Origin: Butyrivibrio sp. LB2008 | GTDB taxonomy: Bacteria; Bacillota; Clostridia; Lachnospirales; Lachnospiraceae | Direction of reading: 5' to 3' | NCBI RefSeq assembly: GCF_000621565.1 | Contig: NZ_JHXZ01000020.1 | Coordinates: 26,340 to 90,339, forward strand | Length of the DNA stretch: 64,000 nucleotides | In this document: one piece after another, positions 51,974 through 59,872 of the stretch | Layout of the letters: each line of letters begins with the position of its first letter | How positions within the stretch are numbered: position 1 is the stretch's first letter | The notes under the pieces: model-generated | What the model saw: only the letters and a program-made list of their open reading frames with translations | What the model was told of the DNA's origin: nothing | The model's database searches: none | Position numbers and translations under genes: made by a program

Positions 51974-52975
51974 TCAATAAACTACACCACACCGCCCTTG
52001 TTCATCACTTAGCTCCTGAGCAATTTTGCGCTTCCTATACAAAACATGAGCCTGATAAATAATCAGAACATAAATTGTAATTGGAAGTACTGCACCTTCA
52101 ACAATAGCTTTTACTGTTATTACAGCACTCTCAAATGTTGCTGTAGAATAATTTATAATAGTAAACTTTTCAACACTCAATTGCTTAAATATGCATATAA
52201 ATTTATTAATTATTGCCAATACTGAGCCAACTGTAATCATATTAAACCAAAATTTGTGCTCTTTACCACGTATAAAACAATAATATGAAGCAATCACTCC
52301 CATTATGCCTATTGCAGCAGGCATGATCAAATTTTCAAGCATCACCTTTATATAGAAAAAAACATCACTTCCTTCCAACACAAATATCCTAAAAAATTCA
52401 GAATATCCTTTATTCAAGAAAGCCATCACCGCAACATGAAAAATCAGATACGATGAAAAAAACTCCATTAAAATTATACCGACTTTCTTTGGTGTCAATT
52501 TATCTCTTATTGCGTTGTATAAGCCATAAGAAAAGGTAAACAAAAGCACAATCTGTTCCAATAAATATTCTCTGTCGGGGTGAAAAAAAGCATCTACTCC
52601 GAATAATCCTACCGAATCTGATGTAAATCTTTTATACGCATGAACGTAATGCATCGCAAACGCCTCCCCTACTTTAAGGAAAAGCGATAATACAATAAAA
52701 GCATATAGCGCTGCTATGATACCGTTGATTATTTTATTTTCAATTACAGGCTTCTTTTCCACCACTTTTACCATTTCCTTTCCGGAAAGCAGATTATCAA
52801 GGCTCACATCCAGAATACAAGAAATTTTCTTTAATGTAACAAGATCAGGATAGCGTTCACCGCACTCCCAATTCGAAATTGATTGCCTGCTCACATATAA
52901 TTGCTCTGCAAGAGATTTCTGAGTAAATCCCTTTACCTCTCTCGCCCTTCTGAGTTGTTCGCCAAATTCCATCAT
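51974..52975 (-). CDS. XRE-family regulator with C-terminal membrane domain
   Basis: The protein is about 333 aa from the ATG at 52975 (an adjacent ATG at 52972 is equally possible; the frame's first codon, a TTG at 52996, has no ribosome binding site). Residues 1-60 are a helix-turn-helix (TQKSLAEQLYVSRQSISNWE). Six membrane segments follow from about residue 85 to the end. Membrane-anchored XRE regulators are common in Lachnospiraceae and may sense envelope signals. No target is evident beside it. Confidence 0.8.
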   Translation of the reverse strand: MMEFGEQLRRAREVKGFTQKSLAEQLYVSRQSISNWECGERYPDLVTLKKISCILDVSLDNLLSGKEMVKVVEKKPVIENKIINGIIAALYAFIVLSLFLKVGEAFAMHYVHAYKRFTSDSVGLFGVDAFFHPDREYLLEQIVLLFTFSYGLYNAIRDKLTPKKVGIILMEFFSSYLIFHVAVMAFLNKGYSEFFRIFVLEGSDVFFYIKVMLENLIMPAAIGIMGVIASYYCFIRGKEHKFWFNMITVGSVLAIINKFICIFKQLSVEKFTIINYSTATFESAVITVKAIVEGAVLPITIYVLIIYQAHVLYRKRKIAQELSDEQGRCGVVY

Positions 52976-53096
52976 AGATAAAATCTGCTCCTTCAATATT
53001 TGTATATAAAAATTTATATAAGATAATCACCTGCGCAAGATGTTAGAATCAGTATCTCCCGCACAAATAAGTATTACAAGTTTTTCTATAAAAAAT

Positions 53097-53119
53097 GGGT
53101 GCCACATTATGTTGCACCC
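53097..53119 (-). terminator. Terminator of the small XRE gene
   Basis: GGGTGC and GCACCC form a short stem followed by ATTTTTTA on the minus strand. Confidence 0.65.
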
Positions 53120-53184
53120 TCGTAAATACTGCATTTGCTGATTTTTGTTATAGCTATCTCGTTTACAAAAAGTTTTTATAATTC

Positions 53185-53379
53185 TCATTTTTCCCAAAAA
53201 AGATCATCAAGTTTTTTATCTAATGCCTTGCAAATAGCAATGCATAGCTTAATAGTGGGGTTATAATCTCCTTTTTCAATTGCGCTTATGGTCTGTCTTG
53301 AAACATCACATAGCTTGGCGAGTTCTTCTTGGGACAAATCTTTAGCCGCTCTGGCAGACTTAAGTCTCAAATTTTTCAT
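53185..53379 (-). CDS. Small XRE-family regulator (64 aa)
   Basis: This is a stand-alone helix-turn-helix (SQEELAKLCDVSRQTISAIEKGDYNPTIKL) ending in LDDLFWEK. The start at 53379 has GAGG about 10 bases upstream, and it begins 5 bp after the stop of the membrane-protein gene. This tiny regulator-plus-membrane-protein pair is frequent in Firmicutes. Confidence 0.85.
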   Translation of the reverse strand: MKNLRLKSARAAKDLSQEELAKLCDVSRQTISAIEKGDYNPTIKLCIAICKALDKKLDDLFWEK

Positions 53380-53384
53380 AAACT

Positions 53385-53918
53385 TCAATCCTCGCATTCT
53401 TTTTTAGAAAGCATTTTGAATACAAGCGCAATTGCTAATGCAAAGAAGTATAAGGCAACAAATGCGCCTAGGGCAAGTCTTGGCAAGAACAGTCGTTCAA
53501 ATTGCTCTGATGACATTTTTTTATTAAGTATTTCTACTAACTGACAAATAAAAGATACTAACTGCAGGAAGCTGGCTATTATGCAGGTATACATTTGACT
53601 TTTAATGGTCTTTCCAAGTCCCCAAAAAGAGTCATACTTAATACAATAAATCCCCCATATAATAGCGCCTACCGTAAGTACCCCAACCAATAAAACACTT
53701 AAAACAAATTTGGGCAGTGTTCCATCTACAGAAAAATCATATAAAATAATTCCTGCAAGCATTATCATCGTTGAAACATAAGCCCTCTTATAACCCTCAG
53801 CTCTATATTTTTCCTGCATTTCATCAAAATGAATATCTGATTTTCTGCTTCGGCTTATAAAAAAAATAACCCCCACCAAAACAAAATAAATCACTAATGT
53901 AAATATTTTTTCTATCAT
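53385..53918 (-). CDS. Small polytopic membrane protein paired with XRE regulator
   Basis: The protein is about 177 aa from the ATG at 53918 after GGAGG. It has four to five membrane helices and a cytoplasmic loop FDEMQEKYRAEGYKRAY after the first. That first-loop pattern is typical of membrane proteins coupled with a small XRE regulator. Function unknown; the pair is one operon. Confidence 0.75.
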   Translation of the reverse strand: MIEKIFTLVIYFVLVGVIFFISRSRKSDIHFDEMQEKYRAEGYKRAYVSTMIMLAGIILYDFSVDGTLPKFVLSVLLVGVLTVGAIIWGIYCIKYDSFWGLGKTIKSQMYTCIIASFLQLVSFICQLVEILNKKMSSEQFERLFLPRLALGAFVALYFFALAIALVFKMLSKKECED

Positions 53919-53961
53919 AACAACCTCCAAGTGCACGTATAATGTATGATTCGCTTATAAC

Positions 53962-53990
53962 ATGATAATTCATTACATGATTTTTGTCAA
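53962..53990 (-). promoter_or_regulatory. Promoter of the membrane protein/XRE pair
   Basis: On the minus strand TTGACA (53985-53990) and TATCAT (53962-53967) are 17 bp apart, 44 bp before the ATG. Confidence 0.7.
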
Positions 53991-54157
53991 TTATATTTTA
54001 CATATTGACTTGTATATTGTATATTGCACCTCTCTTTATTGGCAAATTGCAACTTACCCCTAAAAAAATACAACTTACTTGCATATTTATTTTTTATTTG
54101 CGGCTTATCCAGTATTATCCGATTATCAGATAACGAAGGAAAGGATAGGGAACGCAA

Positions 54158-54724
54158 ATGAATTCAATCGAAATTAAAAATCTTACAAAAAGATACGGTA
54201 AATTCTATGCCGTAGATAATCTCGGATTTGAAATTAAACAGGGAGACTTTGTTGGATTTCTCGGTGTTAACGGAGCGGGAAAATCTACCACAGTAAACAT
54301 GTTATCAACGATACTTACGCCGGATTCAGGTGACGCATATCTTTGCGGCTATAAGCTTGGAAAAGAAGATATGGAGATCAGAAAGACTATCGGTGTGGTA
54401 TATCAGTCAAATGTTCTTGATGACCTTTTCACAGTAAAAGAAAACATTGTTACAAGATCAAAAATGCTTGGTCTCGATGACAAGACTATAAGAGATCGCT
54501 TGGCAGATCTTTCAGACATATTGAAACTCTCAGACATAATGGATAAACGTTACAGAGTCCTGTCAGGCGGGCAGAAAAGACGATGCGAAATTGCATTTGC
54601 GCTAATGCATTCTCCGCGAATACTTTTCCTGGATGAACCTACTACAGGGCTGGATCTGGCAACTAGAGTCGATGTCTGGGATGCAGTTGAGATGCTAAGA
54701 GCCAACACAGATATGACAGTATGG
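54158..54724 (+). pseudogene. Truncated ABC transporter ATP-binding protein
   Basis: About 189 codons match a drug-type ABC ATPase (Walker A GVNGAGKST, signature LSGGQKRRCEIAFA, Walker B ILFLDEPTTGLDL). The match stops right where the H-loop should come. The frame then continues to 54916 through unrelated sequence and antisense to the antitoxin gene, so those residues are not genuine. The partner permease is absent. A recombination or deletion joined this stump to the toxin-antitoxin locus. A GC-rich hairpin (GTGCGCC/GGCGCAC, 54736-54753) lies at the junction. Confidence 0.8.
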
Positions 54725-54816
54725 ACTTTCTCGCTGTGCGCCGTCGGGCGCACTAAAAAAGCAACCAAGATTTCTCTCGATTACTTTTATTACTGCCTAT
54801 ATAGTTGTGATAGCGA

Positions 54817-55152
54817 TTATTTCGCCAAAGCGTTTGTTACAAATGGGAACTTAATTATAAGCTCCTTATCCTTTTCAATCATGCTGAGTAGCCTACTTGC
54901 AGCTCCTGATGGATGATTGGTTCCTGCTTCCCATGCCTCAACTGTTTTATCGGAAACGCCCATATAGCTCGCAAATATCTTCTGTGACATTCCAGTTGAA
55001 TTCCTAATCTTTTTTACTTCAGCAGCATCAAATACCTTAACAGGCTCAACAGTTACTTTATTTTTCCTAAGTATTGGCTTTTCGCTCTGGGCATCTTCCA
55101 ATGCCTCATTAAGGCCTGCCATGATGCTCTCATAAACACTATTTTTACCCAT
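54817..55152 (-). CDS. HigA-like antitoxin, HTH family
   Basis: The protein is about 111 aa from the ATG at 55152. The N terminus is the toxin-binding part; a helix-turn-helix lies at about 60-95 (SQKIFASYMGVSDKTVEAWEAG). The start lies 1 bp past the toxin stop codon, after GGAGG. The gene order toxin first, antitoxin second is that of HigBA. It probably represses the promoter upstream of the toxin. Confidence 0.85.
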   Translation of the reverse strand: MGKNSVYESIMAGLNEALEDAQSEKPILRKNKVTVEPVKVFDAAEVKKIRNSTGMSQKIFASYMGVSDKTVEAWEAGTNHPSGAASRLLSMIEKDKELIIKFPFVTNALAK

Positions 55153-55153
55153 G

Positions 55154-55495
55154 TTATTCACCTCCAAGGCTCTTCTTAAGAGCTTCAATGGCTTTCTTGA
55201 TCTCGTTTCTTTCTTCCTTGGAAAGATTGTCCTTTTCCTTCTTAGGATAGACAGTAATCAGATATACTGTCTCAGCAAAAACAAAATCAACAAAGCAGAC
55301 TCTAGCTCCACCGCTTTTTCCTTTATTCTCCATAGCAATTCTTGCCTTACGGAGTCCACCAGTTCCCTGCATGACAGGATATTTATCTGTGTGTTCCATG
55401 ATGTCAAGTTCCAAAAGCCTTAAGTCTTCATCATCAAATCCAAGACTATCCCAATTACGAGAGAACTCGTATGTCTATATAAATGTTCTTGTCAT
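55154..55495 (-). pseudogene. RelE/HigB-like toxin gene with an in-frame amber codon
   Basis: Reading from the ATG at 55495, which has a strong AGGAGG five bases upstream, codon 7 is TAG (55475-55477). The frame then runs on for a further 106 codons of clear RelE/HigB type (TYEFSRNWDSLG, GTGGLRKARI, GKSGGARVCFVDF, YLITVYPKKEKDNLSKEE). Without the stop it would be 113 aa, the usual length. An internal TTG at 55414 has no ribosome binding site. The toxin is probably inactivated by one base change, unless the amber codon is read through or the base is a sequencing error. Confidence 0.85.
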
Positions 55496-55514
55496 ACGTC
55501 CTCCTGTTAGCTTT

Positions 55515-55543
55515 AATGTACGCCCTATCTGATAGGGTGTCAA
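55515..55543 (-). promoter_or_regulatory. Toxin-antitoxin promoter with palindromic operator
   Basis: On the minus strand TTGACA (55538-55543) and TACATT (55515-55520) are 17 bp apart. The spacer contains the perfect palindrome CCCTATC-A-GATAGGG (55523-55537). This is a consensus-grade promoter with an operator placed to block it. Confidence 0.8.
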
Positions 55544-55558
55544 TATGGAATTTAAGCA

Positions 55559-55604
55559 GTGCGCTGTGACAGCGAGCTGTGACCAATCACGACCGATTGC
55601 GCAC
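55559..55604. repeat. Nested inverted repeats between toxin locus and serine recombinase
   Basis: Outer arms GTGCGC and GCGCAC (55559-55564, 55599-55604) enclose CGCTGT-G-ACAGCG (55562-55574) and a repeated GCTGTGAC. It lies near the left end of the recombinase module and may include its recombination site. A further hairpin AGTAGCT/AGCTACT at 55663-55684 could terminate the recombinase transcript. Confidence 0.45.
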
Positions 55605-55713
55605 CCACCTACAGCCATTAACTGTGTTATACCAAGTTTGTTGGAAATATAAGGGTGTACCAAGTAGCTAAAATAATAGCTACTGTAGTACGGAGAAGTT
55701 TTATAGAATTGTC

Positions 55714-57411
55714 TTAAATAGCTTCGGCAACAGAATTTGCCTCTGCGTATTCAGATAGATTGTAAGTCTTTGATTCGTCTGTTGGGCGGAAGTTGTAATG
55801 TATCTCCATCGAGATATTTCTTGTTCCGTCCTCAGTAATTTCTTCGTGAACAACAATTTGCTTAATCAAACGATTAAGGGTGTCAGCATCAAGCTCTGTG
55901 ATATCGGCATAGTCTTTGATAAGGTCAATCCACTTTCTTGCATTTCCGTCAGTCTTGCCGTTCTTTGCCAGACGCTTCTCATCATGGGCAATCTGCTTCA
56001 TCAAGTCCTCAGACTCTTTCTTGGTGCGCTCCACAAGGGAATTGAACATTGGCTCTGTGATTGTTTCTGTAAGAAAGTCCTCATAAGCCTTTGTTGTCAT
56101 ACGCTCCAAAGTTTCCAAGCGGTTCTTTGCCTTGCAGATGTTTCTTTGCAGTATCTCTTGCTGTTCTCTCTGTTCACTCTCATAAGCATCAGCAAGGCTT
56201 TCGGCTACGTCATAAGCATCCACAACCTCATTAGCAAGCTCCTTGATTTCATCAAACACAACGTTGTAAAGAGTATCAAACTCTATTCTGTGCTGAGTGC
56301 AATGATTCTTCCCATGTCGATTGTAGGTTACACAAGCGTAAATATCTTGTGGGTGCTTTGCATTGGTCTTACGGATTGTAAGAGCCTTTCCGCATTCACC
56401 ACACTTGATAAGACCTGCAAAAAGAGAAGTTGTACCATCTCCACGGCTACACTTTCTGGACTCGATTTTCTCTTGAACAATGTCAAAAGAATCTTGGTCA
56501 ATGATTGGTTCGTGGGTGTTTTCTACCACGATCCAATCCTCTGGCTTTTTCTCGTTAATTACCCCGACTTTGAACTTGTAGTTCTTCTTCTGTGATGCAA
56601 TAGCACCATAGTAAACGGGATTGATTAACATATCGCCAATTACCGAATCATCCCAAACATATCTGCCGTTCTCTGGGTCTTGTATCTCCCACTTTGTGTA
56701 GTGGTTACGGATGCCACGCTGTCTGTTCCACCATGTAGGACAAGGCACTTTATTTGCTTCAAGTCTGCGCTTAATAAATGCCGTTCCATGCCCATCAAGT
56801 GCCCAATCAAATATCTGCCTAACAAAAGGTGCTGTTTCCTCATCAATGATAAGGTGTGTGGCATCCTCTGGGTCTTTCAGATATCCGAATGGAGCAACGC
56901 ATCCGGTAAACCTTCCCTTCTGAGCTTGGTTCATATAAGCGGAATGCACTTTCTTGGATATATCCTTTGAATACTGTGCATTGAAAAGTGCCTTAAATGG
57001 TGCGATTTCATCATCGTACATAGTATCAATGTTGTCATTGATTGCCACGTAACGGCACTCATGCTTTGGAAACCAAATTTCACGAAGGTGTTCGGTAAAG
57101 AGATTATCTCGTCCCAGACGGCTATAATCTTTGGTAACAACCACGTTGATTTTCTTTTTCTCAACGTCCTTTAGCATACGCTGTAGGTCTGGTCGGTTTG
57201 ACGTTGTACCAGAGTAGCCATCATCAATATAGACTTCCTCTACTGCCCATCCTCTCGCTCTGCAGAACTCCTCTATCATCTCACGCTGATGACCGATACT
57301 CTGACTTTCTCCATCTCGGATATCTTCATCCTCTTTGGAAAGTCGGCAGTACACGCCCACTTTGTAAGTTGGTGCAAGAAGTTCTTCCATCTGTAAATTT
57401 GTCATTCTCAT
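55714..57411 (-). CDS. Large serine recombinase
   Basis: The protein is about 565 aa. The catalytic N-terminal resolvase domain begins VGVYCRLSKED, with the nucleophile serine at about residue 25. The recombinase domain follows (about 170-300), then a zinc ribbon (LFAGLIKCGECGKAL and a later Cys pair). A coiled coil and a DUF4368-like C terminus end the protein. Such enzymes excise and integrate mobilizable transposons such as Tn4451 and Tn5397. Several ATG codons (57426, 57417, 57411, 57405) compete; GGGTGA best supports 57411 or 57405. Confidence 0.92.
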   Translation of the reverse strand: MRMTNLQMEELLAPTYKVGVYCRLSKEDEDIRDGESQSIGHQREMIEEFCRARGWAVEEVYIDDGYSGTTSNRPDLQRMLKDVEKKKINVVVTKDYSRLGRDNLFTEHLREIWFPKHECRYVAINDNIDTMYDDEIAPFKALFNAQYSKDISKKVHSAYMNQAQKGRFTGCVAPFGYLKDPEDATHLIIDEETAPFVRQIFDWALDGHGTAFIKRRLEANKVPCPTWWNRQRGIRNHYTKWEIQDPENGRYVWDDSVIGDMLINPVYYGAIASQKKNYKFKVGVINEKKPEDWIVVENTHEPIIDQDSFDIVQEKIESRKCSRGDGTTSLFAGLIKCGECGKALTIRKTNAKHPQDIYACVTYNRHGKNHCTQHRIEFDTLYNVVFDEIKELANEVVDAYDVAESLADAYESEQREQQEILQRNICKAKNRLETLERMTTKAYEDFLTETITEPMFNSLVERTKKESEDLMKQIAHDEKRLAKNGKTDGNARKWIDLIKDYADITELDADTLNRLIKQIVVHEEITEDGTRNISMEIHYNFRPTDESKTYNLSEYAEANSVAEAI

Positions 57412-57439
57412 ACTCATCACCCGCATAATCCAGATAGAC

Positions 57440-57613
57440 TCATGGGTGTTTTTTATCTTGAGTACTATCTGAATTATATTCCTTTCTCCTTATGTTTTCT
57501 ATATCGTCATTGAGCTTTTTTCTGACCTTTAAAGCGATAGCCTCATTGAGAATGTCCTTTGCCGTTCTGTTACCGTCATAGCAACGGATAACCTTAATCT
57601 TTGTCTTTGCCAA
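57440..57613 (-). CDS. Small element-encoded protein (57 aa)
   Basis: The start is a TTG at 57613, directly after GAGGGGTGA; the longer frame (GTG at 57661) overlaps the relaxase stop. The product is basic and helical (KTKIKVIRCYDGNRTAKDIL). Similar small proteins are common between relaxase and recombinase genes in Clostridial mobilizable elements. Function unknown. Confidence 0.6.
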   Translation of the reverse strand: MAKTKIKVIRCYDGNRTAKDILNEAIALKVRKKLNDDIENIRRKEYNSDSTQDKKHP

Positions 57614-57644
57614 TAAATCACCCCTCTCAACAGAAAAAGCGCAA

Positions 57645-59150
57645 TCACCTCTCTGGGTCACTGCGCTTTCTGTTATGTGTTCTATTTTGTTTTCGTTCTA
57701 CAACTCTTTCATCAGCAAGTCGCTCCTGCTCTTCATGGCTCTTGTTGTATTTCAGAGTTTCGGCACAAGCAAGGTCGCTGACTTCAACCTTTAGCTCTGC
57801 GTTGATTTCATCCCTTCGCTTTACGATAGATTTAATCTCGGCTTGCCATTTCTTCGGTGTGATAGGTTCACCCTCTGGGATTATCCTACGCATCGCTTCG
57901 ATGCGATCAGGATAATCTGCAAGCTGTTCCTTATGCTCCATATCATATTTCAGCTTAGCCAATCCCTTTAGGCTCAGACTCTGCTTTTTGATATCGCTGT
58001 AAGGCTTGAATCTATCCCAAGCATCAATCATTTCATACAAAAGATTTTGCCTATCAACACCTTCGTAAAATTCATCAAGCAGTGCATTGTAATGTGCTTC
58101 GTGACTATCCTTAAAAGCATCCAATTTTTCAAAGTCTGTAATGTCCTTAGCCGATGCAAACCTCATCATGTGGTCAGCATCTTGGAGCTTTTCTCTGTTT
58201 TTAATCTTCCTCAAGAACACTCCACCATAAACGGGCAATTGCAATCGCCCGTGCCTTTTGACAACAGCCTTGATGATATCGACAACCTCGTTAGTAACAT
58301 CGGCAGCTTTTTTCTTGAATGCCTCGATGCTTGCGGAAGTCTGCTCGATAAAGGAAACAAGTCCTCTAATCTCCAACACCTTTCGGTTATAATCTCCACG
58401 CTCTGTAGCAATGCCTTTTTTCTCAAGAGCATTAGCACGACTTCCCAGATGGATGGTCGGCGGTTCTTCAATCCCCATCTCCTTAAAAGAACGATACTCC
58501 CACTGCTCCTCAATTTTGAGGGCTTCGTTTGTCTGATTGATTAAGTCGGTGAGGTTCTTTCTCCAAATCCTGCCATAAGATTTATCATCCCAATCATTGG
58601 TTTTCTCGGTCTTGGATTTATAGCCTTTCTTGGTTCGGATTTTGTTTCCATCCTTATCAAGAATATAGATTTTCTTCTGCTTCGGCATCCACTTTCCTTC
58701 TTCGTCGATGCTCCTTAGAGTAAGCAATAAATGAAAATGAAGATTGCGTTGTCCTTTCTCATTTACTGAATCATGGATTGCCCAATCAGCACACATCCCC
58801 TTTGAAACAAAGTTATCCATGATATATTTTCTGACAACCTCTTCTGCAACTTCATAAGTCCATGAGTTTGGAAGTGATGCTTTCATCATTCTACAGAGCT
58901 GTGCATTTTTTTGTTTCTCCACAAGCTCTACAGAGTTCCATAGCGTTTCTCTGTCAAGGTAGATGCTCGGTGCATTATCTGGCAGACTTACTTCTGCATG
59001 AACTAAATCTTCCGTAGTCTTATCTGGTCGGTGCATTGTTCCATCGTACTCAGAGAAAAGCTCTTCACGGCTGATATAACTTGCCTTGTCGATAGCTGAC
59101 CCACCTTTGGCTCTGCTCACTACGGTAAAGCGTGTGCTAAGATTCTTCAT
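57645..59150 (-). CDS. MobA/MobL-family relaxase
   Basis: The protein is 501 aa. The N-terminal relaxase domain has an early Tyr/Ser region (KASYISREELFSEY) and the histidine motif NLHFHLLLT that binds the metal. The rest is a long helical tail with a basic C terminus. It belongs to the MobQ-type relaxases and is unrelated at the sequence level to the relaxase at 43467. The presumptive oriT lies just upstream in the hairpin array. GAGG precedes the ATG closely. Confidence 0.9.
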   Translation of the reverse strand: MKNLSTRFTVVSRAKGGSAIDKASYISREELFSEYDGTMHRPDKTTEDLVHAEVSLPDNAPSIYLDRETLWNSVELVEKQKNAQLCRMMKASLPNSWTYEVAEEVVRKYIMDNFVSKGMCADWAIHDSVNEKGQRNLHFHLLLTLRSIDEEGKWMPKQKKIYILDKDGNKIRTKKGYKSKTEKTNDWDDKSYGRIWRKNLTDLINQTNEALKIEEQWEYRSFKEMGIEEPPTIHLGSRANALEKKGIATERGDYNRKVLEIRGLVSFIEQTSASIEAFKKKAADVTNEVVDIIKAVVKRHGRLQLPVYGGVFLRKIKNREKLQDADHMMRFASAKDITDFEKLDAFKDSHEAHYNALLDEFYEGVDRQNLLYEMIDAWDRFKPYSDIKKQSLSLKGLAKLKYDMEHKEQLADYPDRIEAMRRIIPEGEPITPKKWQAEIKSIVKRRDEINAELKVEVSDLACAETLKYNKSHEEQERLADERVVERKQNRTHNRKRSDPER

Positions 59151-59183
59151 CGCCTCACCACCTTTCGGGAAGGCACACGCAAA

Positions 59184-59389
59184 AACCTCAGATCAGGATA
59201 GCCACATTTTTTTGTGGGTATCCTTTTCTGAGGTTGCACAAAGGGGTAGGAGCGTTTTTTGCTCCAAAGGGGAAAGGTATTTTCCCCTTTTGCCCACGGC
59301 TTTTGTGGGCAATGCCGTCTGCAAGACCCCTCGGAGAGCGCACATACCATCCGAAGGGTGGTATATCTGTGCGCACCCAACAAGTTGGG
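59184..59389. other. Array of six hairpins, candidate oriT of the MobL module
   Basis: The 250 bp between DUF3847 and MobL genes is packed with stems. AACCTCAGA/TCTGAGGTT encloses GGATAGCCAC/GTGGGTATCC (59184-59235). Then come GGAGC/GCTCC (59249-59265) and AAAGGGGAAA/TTTCCCCTTT (59266-59290). GCCCAC/GTGGGC follows (59292-59310). Next GCGCACA/TGTGCGC encloses TACCATCC/GGGTGGTA (59338-59374), and CCCAAC/GTTGGG ends the series (59376-59389). Position upstream of a MobQ relaxase fits oriT. Confidence 0.7.
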
Positions 59390-59399
59390 TGAAAAAACA

Positions 59400-59747
59400 T
59401 TAACGGCTTTCGGTACGTTCTGACTCATTCGACTTCACCTCGCTTTCGACAGGACTAGACTCGACTTGATTAGTAGCTCTGGCTTTAATGTCTGCAATAA
59501 CTTTCTGGCACTGCGGAGTAGCAAGAGCAACCTTAAGAATTTCATTCATTTCTGATTCTTCAAAGCAATAGCACTCTTGGAAATACTTGTGAACAACACC
59601 GCCCATCATGTACTTATGGGCGTTCTCCCTTCTTCTCCTTTCCTCGTTGGCTTTCTTCTTCTCCAGAGCCATTCGATTTTTGGCTTGTTCCATCTGTCTT
59701 TGTGCCTGCTCCATTCCTTTTGTTGTTGTGATTTCTGTGTTAATCAT
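59400..59747 (-). CDS. DUF3847-like mobilization accessory protein
   Basis: The protein is 115 aa. Residues 10-45 are a highly charged coiled coil (Gln/Lys/Glu/Arg-rich). A KYMMGGVVHKYFQECY segment follows, and the C terminus is Glu/Ser-rich. This layout is what is annotated DUF3847, regularly found one gene upstream of MobA/MobL relaxases. It may act at oriT as MobC does. Helix composition and position support it, not a catalytic motif. Confidence 0.75.
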   Translation of the reverse strand: MINTEITTTKGMEQAQRQMEQAKNRMALEKKKANEERRRRENAHKYMMGGVVHKYFQECYCFEESEMNEILKVALATPQCQKVIADIKARATNQVESSPVESEVKSNESERTESR

Positions 59748-59823
59748 GTTTCATTTCTCCTTTCGTTTTTTGCATGAAAAAAGGCGGGTGTTCCGTTAGG
59801 ATCACAACCGCCGTAAATAAAAA

Positions 59824-59856
59824 AGCACCTTAGACTATTTCTAATCTAAAGTGCTC
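59824..59856 (-). terminator. Terminator of the restriction-modification operon
   Basis: AGCACCTTAGA pairs with TCTAAAGTGCT (one mismatch), followed by a T-run on the minus strand. Confidence 0.75.
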
Positions 59857-59872
59857 TGTAGCAATTTAATAC

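Larger units (their letters stand above)
55714..59747 (-). mobile_element. Serine-recombinase mobilizable element
   Basis: A large serine recombinase, small ORF, MobQ-type relaxase, hairpin-rich oriT candidate and DUF3847 protein are consecutive on the minus strand. This matches Tn4451-like mobilizable elements. The exact ends were not found; the restriction-modification operon on the right may be cargo. Confidence 0.7.

Noticed and set aside
54725..54916. C-terminal extension of the ABC ATPase as a new domain
   Set aside because: The sequence is antisense to the antitoxin gene and shows no domain; it is accidental read-on after a truncation.
55475..55663. 62-codon open frame overlapping the toxin promoter
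   Set aside because: It runs through the TTGACA/TACATT promoter and palindromic operator and has no start signal.
59086..59428. Overlapping frames on both strands across the hairpin array near MobL
   Set aside because: The inverted repeats create open frames on both strands; none has a credible start or composition.
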